A stretch of 64,000 nucleotides of DNA from the NCBI GenBank assembly GCA_031841125.1, contig CM063106.1, positions 15,252,001 through 15,316,000 on the forward strand, read 5' to 3'. Of the stretch, positions 11,753-22,430 are shown one piece after another (position 1 is the first letter of the stretch; every line of letters starts with the position of its first letter). This DNA comes from Acanthococcus lagerstroemiae (lineage: Eukaryota > Arthropoda > Insecta > Hemiptera > Eriococcidae). The notes under the pieces were generated by a model. The model made no database searches and was not told the origin of the DNA. It saw only the letters and a list, made by a program, of their open reading frames with translations. The translations under genes were made by a program, and so were the position numbers.

Positions 11753-12010
11753 CGGGCGATCCTCTTCTCTCGAATGTATTTTTTGTATAAACTGTCCTAC
11801 CTGACCAGTTTCTGCGTAGCACGATGCGAGCGTCTAGCAAACGTCTTTTACCCCATGCATTCCTGTATTTCTGGTACGTGATCTTGTCAAACCCATCTTC
11901 TTCTTATTATTATATTATTCTCATGACTGACTCTCCTTTTTTCTTCCTCAATCGGCCAGGTAGGACATCAATTTAGTCACAGTTTATGCTTAGCACTCAC
12001 ATAGCTCTAC
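11753..12010. repeat. Interspersed repeat family A, copy 1
   Basis: Shares an ordered set of blocks with two other places (about 41989-42350 and 48897-49290): CGATCCTCTTCTCTCGAAT, TTTGTATAAACTGTCCTACC, TTTCTGCGTAGCACGATG, ACGTCTTTT, GTACGTGATCTT, AATCGGCCAGGTAGG and CAGTTTATGCTTAGCACTC. No TIR, poly-A tail or coding content is visible, so its class is unknown. Confidence 0.7.
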
Positions 12011-12064
12011 TTTCATTATCGATCGTTCGATAATTCAATAAGAATTGATATTGAATTTTACAGG

Positions 12065-13490
12065 GAAATATTTATTTGCAAGCCACAAAAATGGATTTTC
12101 AAGCCCTACATGTGCACGACATAATAAATTCGTTGAACACCCCAGTATAGGTAATTCACGCCTCAAATGCAGCACGCCACATGTATTCATTGTCCCGGCC
12201 TAGGAACAACAATAATTGTGTGATGTGAAGTAACCTGTATGCGAGTGAGAGCAAGCGCTTTCGTCTGAACAGCAGTGATAAAGAGTGGAGACATGTGGGA
12301 ACATGTAAGTGAATCATGAAGCGTGTGCTTCGTTATTGGAATTTGGAATGGAAGCCAACCCTGCTGTTAGCGGACGGTGCCGATGCCATCCCAGCGGCCT
12401 TTGTTGCTGTATTTGGTGCGCCGGAAGCACGTTGTACGTGCTACTTCCATATTGTCCAAGGAAATGAGAAGTTTTTGAAAGGTCTAACAGGAGGAGGTAA
12501 GTGCGGCCAAATCAAACAAAATATTGAAGCGTTAACACTGTGAAAGTGAGGAAACATTTATAAAAGCTTCAGTTCTATTTGTCGAGAAGTGGAATAAAGA
12601 TAAAGATACGCGAGTGAGGGAGTTCATTGATCACTTCGAAAACCAGTAGCTACGAAAATAACTGAAGTGGTTCGAAGGAGCTACTCCTGGCTATCCATCG
12701 AGCAATAATGGCCTTGAAGGCACGAATGGGTGGATAAAAAGGAACCATATGCTCCGAGAACGTCTGCCTCTTCGCCAATTCCTTACAAGCGCGTCTGAAC
12801 TGGTGGGGAAAATGGTCGATCCAACGCAACTCTTCTTCACCTAATGTAACGTGTTTTGCCGATGCACCCAGCATTCCACTGGAACTCTGGACGAAAGCAT
12901 ATCAGTGGGCTTTGCAAAACAAGAAGGTATTGCAAAGACCCGACCATTCCGATAAAAATTGCATGCATTACTTCGTAGGGTTTTCCGTCTTGAAGAAATC
13001 AGTAACTGAAAAACTCATGTCAAAGCATGAACGAATGGAGGGGAAGTGGACCACGTTCGACCAATTCAAAAAGGAACATTTCGCCGTATGCAGGATCGTC
13101 ATAAATCGTACGTGGCGTAAATTAATGTAGCTGCACATGCCCTGCCTTCCAGAAGAAAGGGGAATGCAAGCTCTCGTTGGGTATGAAGATCAGGCTGCAG
13201 CTAGGGCAGGTTCAGCGAGAAGCGAAAAATGTGCCGTTGGGACAGAAACGGAAACGGGGACGGCCAGCAAAGTCAAAGAAGGCATTGTTTGTGCAGTAAT
13301 GTTTTTTTTACCTACCTGATAATCAATTTTTTTTTTTGTAAAATCCTACAATCATTTTTGTGGCGTGAAATAATTTTTGTGACGTGATATAATTTTTCTG
13401 GCATTACATTGGTTTTTGAATCGTTCCTGGCGAGGGCGTGCGATTTACTTTTTGTGGCATGCTAATCAATTTTTATGGCGTGCTTTTAAA
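12065..13490 (+). mobile_element. MULE-type DNA transposon relic
   Basis: A broken MULE transposase (12316-13300) is flanked by diverged inverted stretches. On the left are AAGCCACAAAAATGGATTTT and later GCACGCCAC; on the right are ATTTTTGTGGCGTGAAAT and GTGGCGTGC. The right flank repeats the GTGGCGTG/ATTTTTGTG motif four or five times between 13357 and 13487. The TIR boundaries are approximate. Confidence 0.65.
12316..13300 (+). pseudogene. MULE transposase remnant
   Basis: The frame 12316-12543 gives TLLLADGADAIPAAFVAVFG then CTCYFHIVQGNEKFL, matching the MULE catalytic region (second acidic residue block and the C/H-x-FH motif). A different frame at 12550-12840 gives KWFEGATPGYPSSNNGLEGTNGWIKRNHMLRERLPLRQFL, the family's conserved SNNGLEGTN block. 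Later pieces (12912-13130) continue the C-terminus. Frame changes, stops at 12541 and 12648, and a missing N-terminal DNA-binding domain make it inactive. It belongs to a different MULE lineage from the relic at 287-600, judging by the C-terminal block. Confidence 0.8.
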
Positions 13491-14040
13491 TGTATACCAA
13501 CCACATTTAAATAGAAAACCTGCTGGACATCTACTATTATAATTTGTATAGAAAAAGTGGTAGATAGTCGATACTGAATACGCAATGAAGAAACTTATTA
13601 GCATCAAGTTGAATGAGGAATTAAAAAATTGGATGCCTTTGTAACGAGACTGAAAGTTTGTACGGAAATCAATGTCGACTTTTTCATCAGCATTTAAGCA
13701 GCCGAAACTGACAAAATATTTGTGGTTATTTAGTCCTTTTTCTGTATATAATTTCGATGTACACTTTCTCATCGACTCTTGAGTAGCCGAAGTTGACAAG
13801 AAATTCGAAATAGCCAAAATTTATTTACCGTACATAATTTAATATCGACTTTTTCTTCGGTTTTTGACTAGCGAAAAACGACAAAGAAGTCGACGTCGAC
13901 AACGATATCCGTTTCACCTCGCCTTTTCAATCGACTTTGCGTGTCGAATTCGACCAATGTATCAGGTCGGAAAAGTGACCGATTTTGAATGTCGACACAA
14001 AAGTCAACTTTTGTACAAATATGTATCGTTTTATGGGTGA
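13491..14040. repeat. GTCGAC-rich degenerate repeat tract
   Basis: Especially at 13660-14000, spaced GTCGAC, TCGACTTT and TCGACATT motifs recur with variable spacing, resembling the larger arrays at 57180-57682, 61111-61600 and 63730-64000. There is no coding sign. Confidence 0.5.
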
Positions 14041-16463
14041 GTTCAAGATTAATATGTATCAGGAACTTGTCACATCACTACCCTTGTTCCTTGTCCTGAG
14101 GATAAGCCTAATGCAGTTGTTCGCGTTAATAGGTCTCATCGTGTAATTTATTGTGAAATGTAATGTACCTTCGTCAGTGCTGTTCTGATTTACATTCCAG
14201 CACCGTCGTGAATGTTATTTTCGCGCGACGAGCGGCCATTACACGTCGGTTACAAAAGACCATCAGCGAGTACGTGGACCCTGCCCTGTAGCACAAAATG
14301 ACGTTCGAAGTGAACGCGGTTTCGTAAAATTGGATTTCGCCGCGACAGGCGGCACCTACTATACACTCGAGCTTACTCTAAATTCCTACATTTGCTCTAA
14401 TTGAATTCGAGAGGGCACATGAACGCGTCGAAGTGGAGAATTCACCTGTCATTTAATTGGCCGATGGAAACTTGCTTGCGCCTTTACTTTTTTTTCCCTT
14501 TTTTGCGTGTGTTCCAGAATCAGTGGTCTGAATGAACCCCGTATAGAGGAAAATGGATAAAGCAAATTACTCCGCGTAAAATCTCTTTCATAGAAAAGCC
14601 ACATGAGTCTCCCGTATTATATTGGATCGACGGTCGATTGCTTGTAAAAGTATCCATCGTCGTTTCCAAAGAAAATTTTTAAAGTATGTAAATTTGCAGA
14701 ATTGTTTGTCCGACTTACGATTTATTCTCAGGAGTAGGGAAAGATAAGATAAATCTCATGAAATACCATTTGAGTATCATTTTCTAGGTTTCGGGGAGGC
14801 TGAATTCGATTTGATGTTAATTTAGCCCTCATTCAAGGCATTTATGGAGTTGAAATTAGGGCATGAAGATGAACATAAGCTTCAGTATATGGATATTTTT
14901 TTCAAGTTTTTGTTGTTGCTCAGTACGACTGTGGAGTTAATTTAAATGTCGTTTCAAAATTGTAGCATCAGTGGGCAGGGGGGGGGATTTAAAAAAAAAG
15001 ATAATGATATCATTTCTCAGGTTTCTGAGGTAATTGAATTCGGTTTTAACGTTAACACTCATTTCATGATTGAGGTACCTGGGAGAGGAAGAAGAAACCT
15101 TGTACTTCCTTCTTGAAACTGAAAAGTTGATTTCTGAAGAAATAAAACATTGAAAAAATTAGTTGGAATGATATTTTGAATAATTTGAAGGGTCAAATTC
15201 TCTATTGCACCTATAGTACGTATACCAGCATTATTTTAGTATCATTTTGTGTCTGTACTATGTTTGAATTGGAAAGACCCAATCATCTTCGACACCTACA
15301 CTTGAGAATAATCAACACGTGATAGGTCGTACAATTTTAAAAACGAGCCACCATGGGCATTAAACTTCAATGTCAAAAATTAAATTTACGTCACATCAAA
15401 GCGTCAGCTAGTAAAATATTCCCTGTCTCGTTTTTCGATTATTAAATTTTGCAGTTATTATCTACTTCGTCAGTTTATTTTCGAGCTAAACTTTTTTCTC
15501 GATAACTCGAACGCTAACTAACTTGATACGGTTAAGTTCGACGCAAAAATCGAGCGATTGGTGCATTAAAACCATGTTTCCCTTTCACGTTTCAGAGTTA
15601 CATTGAATTTTCAAAGAAATCATTAATTATATTTCCATCAGGAAAAAAAATCTGTAATCATGATAACTAAATGAAGGGTCAGATTTCATATTCCTAAAAG
15701 CAAATAGAAAATTAATAAAATCGCATCGACTATATTGTTGGATAGCTTTCCCCATACTAGAGAATGACTAATCGGGCAGAATCGGTGAGAATAATTTCTG
15801 TAACGACTAAATACACAGGATTTAATACGACGAATGATCTTTCTTCAATCAGGTAAGGAGATAGCTTGCTCGAATAATAGGTTAGGCATATGCGCAGAAT
15901 TTTACCTTTGGGAACCGATTTTTTGATTTCAAAAGTGAATCAAAATTTCAGTGAGTTACCTGACCGAGATAGTAAGAAACGGCCAATTCACATTTCAGAT
16001 ACAAGGCCTTTTATTTATATAAATTTGTTTTGTTTTATTTATTTGTTCAGTCAGCATTTGGGTGAAATGTTGTACTCTCGCCCTCCAGCCCCAGGAGAAC
16101 TCCCTGTTCACGCTACTGATTAGAAAAATATCAACGTTGCCAACTTTCAATACCTTGAAAATTAAAAAATACATAGTTCGAAATATGGAGTGATTTCCTA
16201 ATCTAACCACTGTTTTCTTGAAGTGGCTTATTGTAGACCTAATGTGCCCACCTAAGTTCTCATTTTAATTCGTATAGGACAGATATGCCCATAGTGGCCC
16301 CTTTCCTTCAATATGACCATTTGTAGTTCTCATACGCGTAAAAAAAGTGCAAATTGTAATTTCCATAATGGCCAGAAAAGGCTGCAGGAAAAGAAGAATA
16401 TCGTCATCATAGTGACTACATCTGGAAACACAAATTTCATTTTTTATTAACGTGGCAAAAATC
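14041..16463. other. Long stretch without recognisable gene
   Basis: About 2.4 kb of AT-rich sequence with no ORF of note and no repeat I could pair within the window. Some GC-richer sequence lies at 14200-14360. I looked for minus-strand Ig-type exons here and saw none, but only by eye. Confidence 0.5.
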
Positions 16464-16673
16464 GGTAGGGGAAGGTGGGGGAATTGTGCGCACCTAACTT
16501 TGAATGGCTGTAGAAATGTCTGTATTAAAGATAAAAAAAGCGGATTGCAGGATAGTGAAGCCCAATCTATCTATTTTAATCCCCCTTAATCACCAAAATT
16601 TTATATTTAATATCAAAACATTTATTCAGAAAAATGTAAAAAAAGTTATTTGCGCACAATTCCCCACCCCTTC
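16464..16673. mobile_element. MITE related to the adjacent pogo-like element
   Basis: The left terminus GGTAGGGGAAGGTGGGGGAA continues into TTGTGCGCAC. The right terminus at 16650-16673 (TTTGCGCACAATTCCCCA...) is its reverse complement. About 210 bp long, without coding content. The GAATTGTGCGCA core matches the terminal motif of the transposon that follows, so this is probably a non-autonomous relative inserted at or formed from its end. Confidence 0.7.
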
Positions 16674-18251
16674 GGGTAATTGTGCGCATGGGTAGGGTAA
16701 TTGTGCGCATGGGTAGGGTAATTGTGCGCATGTTGAATTGAAATATTGAAATCGTAGAAACGATTATTTACTACTCATTTTAATAAACTTACCAACCTAC
16801 ACTATTTTCTATATGATTTTCGCGGTTGACAAAAGTCACAGATGTAGACGGAAGCAGTTTCAGTGTTGGTGCATTTCTTGTGTGCCCATGAGTGGCATAC
16901 GTTGCAACAGAACCACAACTCACTCTTACCAAATTCGCCACAAATATTACAGGTTTCCTCTACATCAGATTCTTCCTCTTTATTGGAGTCATCTTGTAGC
17001 GGCACAACCATATCATCTATTTCGAACGAATCACTCTCAGGAAGCTGCACCTTTGCCTCGCCACGTTTTTTTCTAGTTTTTTTTTAGATCCTTTGATGAC
17101 AAATTCAATTTCCGTTTAGCTTGCGTTAGCTCCTTTTTTTTTCACGTTCTTCGCGGTTTTTTTTTGGCAATTTTAGCTTTTTCTAGCTGGGGGGTGGAGG
17201 TCAAAATTTCGGAATGCAATTTCATTTTTTGGCGGGTTTTCTGTCCTGTCTGGGTGGAATGGCCTGCGGTGCCTGGCACTGGTTCGGAATGGCCTGAGGT
17301 GCCTGGTAGGCCTACTGGTTCGGAATGGCCTGAGGTACCTGGTACTGGTTTGGAATGGCCTGGGGTGCCTAATACTGGTTTGGAAAGGCCTGAGGTGCCT
17401 GGCACTAGTTTGGGATGGCCCGAGGTACTTGTCGCTGGTTGGTAATCTTCACTGGTAAATTTATCAGGGTCTAAAGGCCAAATTCCTGCCGATGCAAAAC
17501 CTGTTTTTGCTTTATCCATTGTGGCTACCTTGTCGTACGCCTTAGCAAGAAGTGCAGCTAGATCGTATTCTGTTATCTTCTCATGATTGGATGCATTGAT
17601 TTTGGAATCGCACAGACGGTACAGCTTATCTTTTAAGGGACCAAAAAACGTCAAGTCGAGAGGTTGAAGCCGATGCGAGGTATGTGGAGGTAGTGATACA
17701 ACATGAATAAAATTACTTCGGCAAAATTCAGTGGCCTCAATGGAAATATGGCTACCATGATTGTCGAGAACAAGCAATACTGGATCATCTTCCGAAGCTT
17801 TCACAAAACGCTGGAAGTGTTTTAACCAGGCAACAAATAAAAATTCATTGGTCCAACCATTTTTCGAACAACGGTAAATCGATCCAGGCGGGCCATTTTT
17901 TTCAAGCAAAGGTGTCATTCTTACTCTCGGATATATTAACATCGGCGATAGGTATACAATCCTGAAGCACTCATGCAAAAAACTGCAGTTACTGTTTCGA
18001 CCACGTTCAGCGGAAGTAGCGGAGCCAATTCTTTTTTCGCCTTTTTGACCATAGACTTTCGGGCTTTTCTTTGGGACAGTTGTGATTCCGAGCTCTGATT
18101 GGAATACCATCTTCTTTAACTTTTCTTACAGCTACAGGTGAATTCTCTTCCTTCCAACTGTTCCGGTTAGATATCCTAGTATAATTTCGTGGCATCTAAG
18201 AAAAAAAAAAGAACTCGTGAAGATATAATAAGAGATGCGCACAATTACCCC
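16674..18251 (-). mobile_element. pogo/Tigger-like DNA transposon, internally deleted
   Basis: Termini: GGGTAATTGTGCGCAT at 16674-16689 and its reverse complement at 18236-18251. The left side carries a 21-bp unit (GGGTAGGGTAATTGTGCGCAT-type) about three times in a row. Between them lies a minus-strand transposase with an N-terminal helix-turn-helix start, a DDE domain and a C-terminal zinc finger. The element is about 1.6 kb, shorter than an autonomous copy should be, because of a deletion near 18110. Confidence 0.8.
16802..18195 (-). pseudogene. pogo-like transposase (HTH, DDE, PHD-like finger)
   Basis: The coding strand starts at 18195 with MPRNYTRISNRNSWKEEN, the usual N-terminus of the Psq/pogo helix-turn-helix. 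It then breaks frame. The main open frame 18110-17142 (322 residues) shows TTVPKKSPKVYGQKGEKR, SPMLIYPRVRM, LLVLDNHGSHIS (second catalytic D) and SHRLQPLDLTFFGPLK (third catalytic D). The first D block, normally (N)MDETG, reads FQSELG and is lost. A Pro/Gly/Ser repeat follows (GTSGHSKPV-type units, about six). After another frame change, 17050-16802 encodes CNICGEF...WFCCNVCHSWAHKKC...YICDFC, a PHD-like zinc finger seen at the C-terminus of some insect members. Inactive. Confidence 0.8.
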
Positions 18252-18712
18252 GTCACAACAAATTGTGATTACAAGGTTTGGAATAGGGTATATAATAATT
18301 TTCAAATTCAGTTTACTTCTTGTCTTCTTATTCAAGCAAATCAATAGTTGCAATTGTAAGTTTTATTGTTTACTATACAGATTCACCATTTTCAGCTCAT
18401 TTGGTATATTCTAGGGCTAAATACAGAGAAAAAGCAGACTTATACAACAATCGCGCTTCATTTTTTCCCTGAAGTTTTCAGATCTGGTGAAACTATTTTA
18501 TCATCAGGAATTTAAAAATAGAATAGTACATATAACTATTTATGTATATCTTAGGTACCTCATTGGTAATTAACTATTCTCGTTCCTTTCACAATTTTTA
18601 CGGGGTGGCGCATCAGTTTTCAAGATGACCACAAGTGGGACTGCGATATGTGTCTCATGTGTATATCAAGCCATTTTACTCCTCAATGTACATAAATTGA
18701 TATGTATATCCA
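18252..18712. other. Non-coding spacer
   Basis: AT-rich sequence between the pogo-like element and the foldback element, with no feature I can support. Confidence 0.5.
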
Positions 18713-20106
18713 TTAGGGTGTCCCTTATTTTACACGTTTTCGCCAATCGATTAGGTGCGCACTGAAATTTGTTCCAATGGAACTGGAAACTCGCTATAAA
18801 AAATTCGAGCTCAATCTGAGGTAAACAACTCGTAGCGCTTTGACCTTGAATTTATGTATAATACTGAGATTTTACAAGAAACCGGAATATCTCGGAATAT
18901 ATCAACTTTAGGACCAAAATGCATACAACATAAAGTTTTCCTTGTTAAACTTTCTATAAAAAAGATCCGATACAACTTTTCGCTAGAACGCAAATTCACT
19001 GAGATAATCGTAAACATGTGTGAAAGTTTGTAGGAAGTGACTTTTGTTATTTTTCCTTTTATAACCGATTTGTACTAGCTAAGTCGCAGTTATCTAAAAA
19101 ATATTCACTTTAGGACCAAAATGCAAATGACATAAAATGTTCTTTGTTAAATTTTCTATAACAAGGTCCCGTACAATTTTTCTTTAGAAAACACTGATTG
19201 AAATAATCGCAAGCATGCGTGGAATTTTCGAAAAAACATAGGGTTTTTATTATTATTTTACGGCTGAAATATCTATTAATGTCGGGTAATGCACACTACA
19301 ATATAACTTCAGTCTCTGTCTACTGGGGCAATCGCCCCAGTTTGTCCCCTCCCCCACCTGGCTATGCCCATGACAGTTTATTGGGTACCAACTATAGAGT
19401 AGACCTCGGATTATATATGTATTATGTATCTCAACAATAGTCTACAATTTGCGCATAAAATATAACATTGTGCTGTTAAGGAACAGTTATGTATTCTCAG
19501 GATGAAGGGTCATTTCATACGCGCAAATCGCTGTTTCTTATTGTTGATATGGAAATTGAAGTTATATTGTAGTGTGCATTACCTGACATATATTTTAGAA
19601 GTAAAATAATTAAAAAAACCTTATGTTTTTCAAAAATTCCACACATGCTTGCGATTATTTCAATCAGTATGTTTTCTATAGAAATTTTGTACCAGGACCT
19701 TTTTATAGAAAATTTAACAAGGAACATTTTATGTTATTTGCATTTGGGTCCTAAAGTGAATATGTTTTCAGATAACTTTCGAAATTTTTACACATTATTG
19801 ATTATCTCGCTAAATATGCGTTCTAGCGAAAAGTTGTATGGTATCTTTTTTATAGGAAGTTTAACAAGGAAGATTTTATGTTATATGCATCTCGGTCCTA
19901 AAGTTGACATGTTCCGAGATATTCACGTTTTTTTTTTTTTCTTTGTAAAATCTCAGTATTATACACAAATTAAAGGTCCAAGTGCCACGGGTTAATGACC
20001 TCAGATTGAGCTCAAATTTTATATGACGATTTTCTAGATTCATCGGAACAAATTTCAGTGCGCACCTAATCGATTGGCGAAAACTTTTAAAATAAGGAAC
20101 ACCCTT
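18713..20106. mobile_element. Large foldback element (about 600-bp arms)
   Basis: The left arm (18713-19309) and right arm (19548-20106) are inverted copies, separated by about 240 bases. The outer ends read GGGTGTCCCTTATTTTA and its near complement. Both arms share AATCGATTAGGTGCGCACTG and, further in, two internal tandem versions of a roughly 200-bp unit that starts TTTAGGACCAAAATGCA. The left arm has a roughly 50-bp block absent from the right. No transposase is present. Confidence 0.85.
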
Positions 20107-22118
20107 CCTCATACTGATAGTAGGTCTTTGTACATAATAAGTTTCACATCAGCTGAGTGAGCTACCTTATCTGACATTCAAAATCGCTTGTGAAATACTG
20201 AACTTTTCGCGAGAGAAAACATTATGCAAGAAAGGAGAGTACAGAGTGTTAAGTATTGGAGAGAACTATGTTCGCATGTGAAAATTTTTCAATCGTTCAT
20301 ATTTCAAATCTACCACTCGAACTTTTAAAACAGGTAACTGTCTCAAGAATCAGTGACTGGAAGATTGTATAATCTCGGGAATGAGCACGATTTCGATATG
20401 TATGAATAGGGACGGGAATGGGGGCTATTGCCCATCCCAGAAAGAACATTTTAAAGCAAACATTTTCATAAATGGAAAAATCTTAAAGTCTCGAACAAGT
20501 CTGCCAGAGTTATGAAAATTTTAAAAGATTCGTAATCAAAGGAAGAATTCTAGTCTAATGAGAAAGAGGCTCGAAAATCATTTAAGCGAGTCCTATAGCT
20601 TCGTAGCGAGTTGTAAGTGGGTCTGTTGGGTGACCGCCGTTTTCTTGCAGGGAGGTGAACCTGGAACAAAATTGCCATTTCCACGCCTAAAATTCAAAAT
20701 GTTGAAAAGAAAAAGGTTTCGAAGTTCTTGGCCTCTTCACGAGGAGGATGCTCCTATACACCCCCACCCAAAGTTCTGGGCTACTTAGCCGAGGCAAGTA
20801 TAGAAGAGTCGTAAAGTCTTAAATAAGTTTTTGAGGATGTTAAACAAATTTTGGCAATGTTTTAGGGTTTTGGAAAAATCTCTTGTTTATTACTGATCAC
20901 GTCTTGAAGAGTCCGAGAAAAATTTTAGTGCATCTAGAATAATCAGAAATAGTCTTACACGGCTCTCAAACAGTCTTAGCGAATATTAAAACACTTTAAA
21001 AGAGTTTTAAATGGCATTTACTCGTTCTAAATGAATGTAGATGAATTTCGATTAGTCTTGACCTAGCTCGAAGAGTCGTAAAAAGTCCTAAAAGTCTTCA
21101 GCAGTCAGTGAGTCTTGGATAATAATCTCAAAGTTCTTTAAAATAAGCCTGGGAGTTTTCAGTGCGAATTCGAGAAAGTTATAGTCGATTTAAAATATTC
21201 TTACCACCCTATGTGAGTTGCGAAAAGCTGCAGGAGTTCCAAAAAGTTTCTATTATGTTTCGCAGAACCATAATCAAAAAACAAAAGAAGGATTATGGAA
21301 AGTTACAAACAATTTTGGACAGTTTTAGCGAGTCGTGAATAAGTTTGAAATAACATTAAAACGTTTGAAACAAGTCTAGAAGAGTCTGAAACGTTCTCAC
21401 ATGAAGATTGAATCGTTTTAGCTAGTTCTGAGAATTAACTACTTTATCTTCCTCATGGAGGAAAAAATTGAGATGTTTTATGATGAACATTAATTCTTCA
21501 AACATCATCGCCCAATCTGGAATCCAGGAAGCTGAAAAAATTTGTTGTCACATTTTGGAAGGTATGCTCATCAAATTTGGTGTCACACTTTGAAACGTAT
21601 TTCATTTTCGGTATCAAGAAGTAAAGAATCAACAGCACTGCTAAATTCTCAGTACTTCTGTCTGAGCAACTCATTGATTCGTCATTGTGAAGATGATAAA
21701 TGACTTACGGACTCGGAACTAGGCATGATATATAACCCAATAATGTGACCTGAATCGTGGAAAAAATTCCTGGAATTTCGTTGCGCAGCAAATTAGCTGG
21801 AAACTTTTATAACAAGAAATTATTTACGATAAATTGCAAAAACATTTTATCAACTGAAAAGAGGTCTCCGCTGAAATATAAATTGCGTAGCTTGATCCCA
21901 ATAACTGTTGGTATAAAGTTTCGCGAACTCTGTCAATTTTCCATTAATTTACTCGAGCCATTGCGAAAAATTATGGTTTCCTACCTACCTTTACTTCTTC
22001 CTATAATAACCTTTATATTCATCAACGACAATACGCGATGCTTTTGACGAACGTTCGCGTAACAATTTACAAGTTCTTTTAAAACTCGAATTAAGAAATG
22101 AATTCATGATTCACTTAC
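20107..22118. repeat. Non-coding stretch with degenerate AGTCTTAAA-type motifs
   Basis: Between about 20800 and 21420 short variants of GAGTCGTAAAAGTCTTAAA recur without strict period, suggesting old simple repeats. The rest (20107-20800, 21420-22118) shows nothing I recognise. It forms the sequence downstream, in transcript sense, of the Dscam exon at 22119-22280. I saw no exon-5-like coding sequence. Confidence 0.45.
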
Positions 22119-22280
22119 CGCCTTGGAGCGATGGATAAATGTAGAACGAAGGCTCCTGCAGCCATGAAACTACTTTAACGAAGTCTTTTATGAACATAGG
22201 AATGGTACACTGCAGTACCGCTGTACAGCCTCGAGCGGAATTCAAAACATTGGCTGTTACTTTGTACGCTTGATTCACAA
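22119..22280 (-). CDS. Dscam-family exon, first half of Ig domain 2
   Basis: Minus-strand exon of 162 bp between an acceptor (TTATTTACAG, ending at 22281) and a donor (GTAAGTGA, beginning at 22118). Translation begins with a split codon and reads VNQAYKVTANVLNS, CTAVLQCTIPMFIKDFVKVV and SWLQEPSFYIYPSLQG. The pattern C-x-IP-x-F-x-x-(D/E)F-V-x-V-x-SW, with the Ig cysteine near residue 25 and tryptophan near residue 40, is that of exon 4 of arthropod Dscam. Entry and exit phase are both 1, so it joins in frame to the Ig1 exon at 51256-51597, giving the VRG-VVNQ junction that parallels VRAVV in known Dscam. In Drosophila Dscam1 this exon is a mutually exclusive cassette; only one variant is seen here. 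Paralogue (Dscam1 or other) unresolved. Confidence 0.85.
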
Positions 22281-22430
22281 CTGTAAATAATTAAAATTGC
22301 ACATTTTTAATATTTGCGAAAGAAACCACTCAAGTGCACTCTAAACTCATTATGTTATCATTTTTTAAAAACTAAATTGTGAAAATAACACATAGCAACA
22401 TCTCACGAGGAACAAAAGAAAGAGCAAGTA

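Noticed and set aside
13473..13817. Minus-strand frame of 114 residues
   Set aside because: Overlaps the MULE right flank and GTCGAC tract, with no motif and low-complexity content.
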